64,000 nt of DNA from Marthasterias glacialis (Eukaryota > Echinodermata > Asteroidea > Forcipulatida > Asteriidae), in contig OU452228.1 of the NCBI GenBank assembly GCA_911728455.2, forward strand, positions 14,522,104 through 14,586,103, read 5' to 3'. Shown one piece after another: positions 63,600-64,000 of this stretch. The notes under the pieces were generated by a model, which was given only the letters and a program-made list of their open reading frames with translations, was not told the DNA's origin and ran no database searches. Every line of letters starts with the position of its first letter. Position 1 is the first letter of the stretch. Made by a program: the position numbers and the translations under genes.

Positions 63600-64000
63600 A
63601 TCTTCTGAGGGAGTGAGAAAGTTTTGTCTAATCAAATAAATAAATAAATAAACTTGTTTCCTTGCTTATTCCAGCTTGTTCCTTCCTTCCAGATCCTCCA
63701 TAAAGTAAAAAATACAATGTGTACCATTTTTTCATGATGTAAATATTATTAGCAGAATTTAATCTGGTTATTTTTTTTCTTCCTTTTTTTTCCGTTGTGA
63801 AATGTTTCTTTTCATTAGAAATAGCGCTTACCACCAAAATACCCTTTACACATTTCAAAAGTTAAATAATAGTTTCTCGTTTATGAATAATGCACATCAT
63901 AAACATCAAAGAATTGTGTATTCAAACAATCAATTGACATGATTTGAATTGATCAAAGTTTTAAAACCAAAATGAAATAATTTTAGGCCCTAATAATGAA
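63600..64000. other. Window end, no gene seen
   Basis: AT-rich sequence with an AATAAATAAATAAATAAA run (63635-63652). No supported exon on either strand. Confidence 0.4.

Overview
This is a eukaryotic, animal-type window (spliced genes with GT-AG introns, AT-rich spacers, poly-A/T tails and microsatellites, no bacterial operon signals). I find no ordinary single-copy host gene that I can name. The window is a stack of transposable elements (TEs) and TE-derived gene families, several nested inside one another. A Ty3/gypsy fragment with integrase upstream of reverse transcriptase (the Gmr1-like order, known from deuterostomes), a tRNA-derived SINE, a Tx1/L1-like LINE, piggyBac, EnSpm/CACTA and P-element relatives together suggest an invertebrate deuterostome. 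An echinoderm is my best guess, but this is inference.

Layout. 0-4.8 kb: repeats and exons of multicopy families. 4.97-7.6 kb: minus-strand Ty3/gypsy element, interrupted in gag by a 12.4-kb EnSpm/CACTA-like DNA transposon (7605-20033, CACTG ends, TA duplication). That transposon carries an intact 819-aa transposase and, around it on the same strand, a multi-exon gene with an N-terminal SAM domain (SAMD3-like). The detached 5' end of gag resumes at about 20.04-20.13 kb. 21.2-22.3 kb: non-autonomous transposon with 46-bp terminal inverted repeats (TIRs) and four 177-bp internal repeats. 22.4-23.8 kb: 323/312-bp tandem repeat cut by a SINE. 24.2-37.8 kb: head-to-tail minus-strand array of P-element-transposase-like copies (A, B, C), each with a conserved 5' module; a fourth module (D) has no body. 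37.8-42.1 kb: LINE scrap, Gmr1-like gypsy pieces and an 0.8-kb direct duplication flanking an integrase-family exon. 43.6-45.2 kb: two exons of TE-associated families (one SAP plus SWIM-like).

45582-50965 is the most striking unit: a 5.4-kb element with perfect 15-bp TIRs and a 7-bp target duplication. It encodes one roughly 1,120-aa transposase-like protein whose N-terminus carries a hydrophobic segment followed by a canonical 2A ribosome-skipping motif. 51.4-63.6 kb: a decayed spliced transposase-like gene (with a PHD-like finger) split by two later insertions, an apparently intact piggyBac with TTAA duplication (52827-55996) and a nearly intact Tx1/L1-like LINE whose ORF2 is broken only by two in-frame stops.

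The elements act as layers of insertion, so relative ages can be read: gypsy before EnSpm; the PHD transposase-like gene before LINE and piggyBac. The piggyBac, the EnSpm-like element and the 2A element have full-length coding capacity and could have moved recently.
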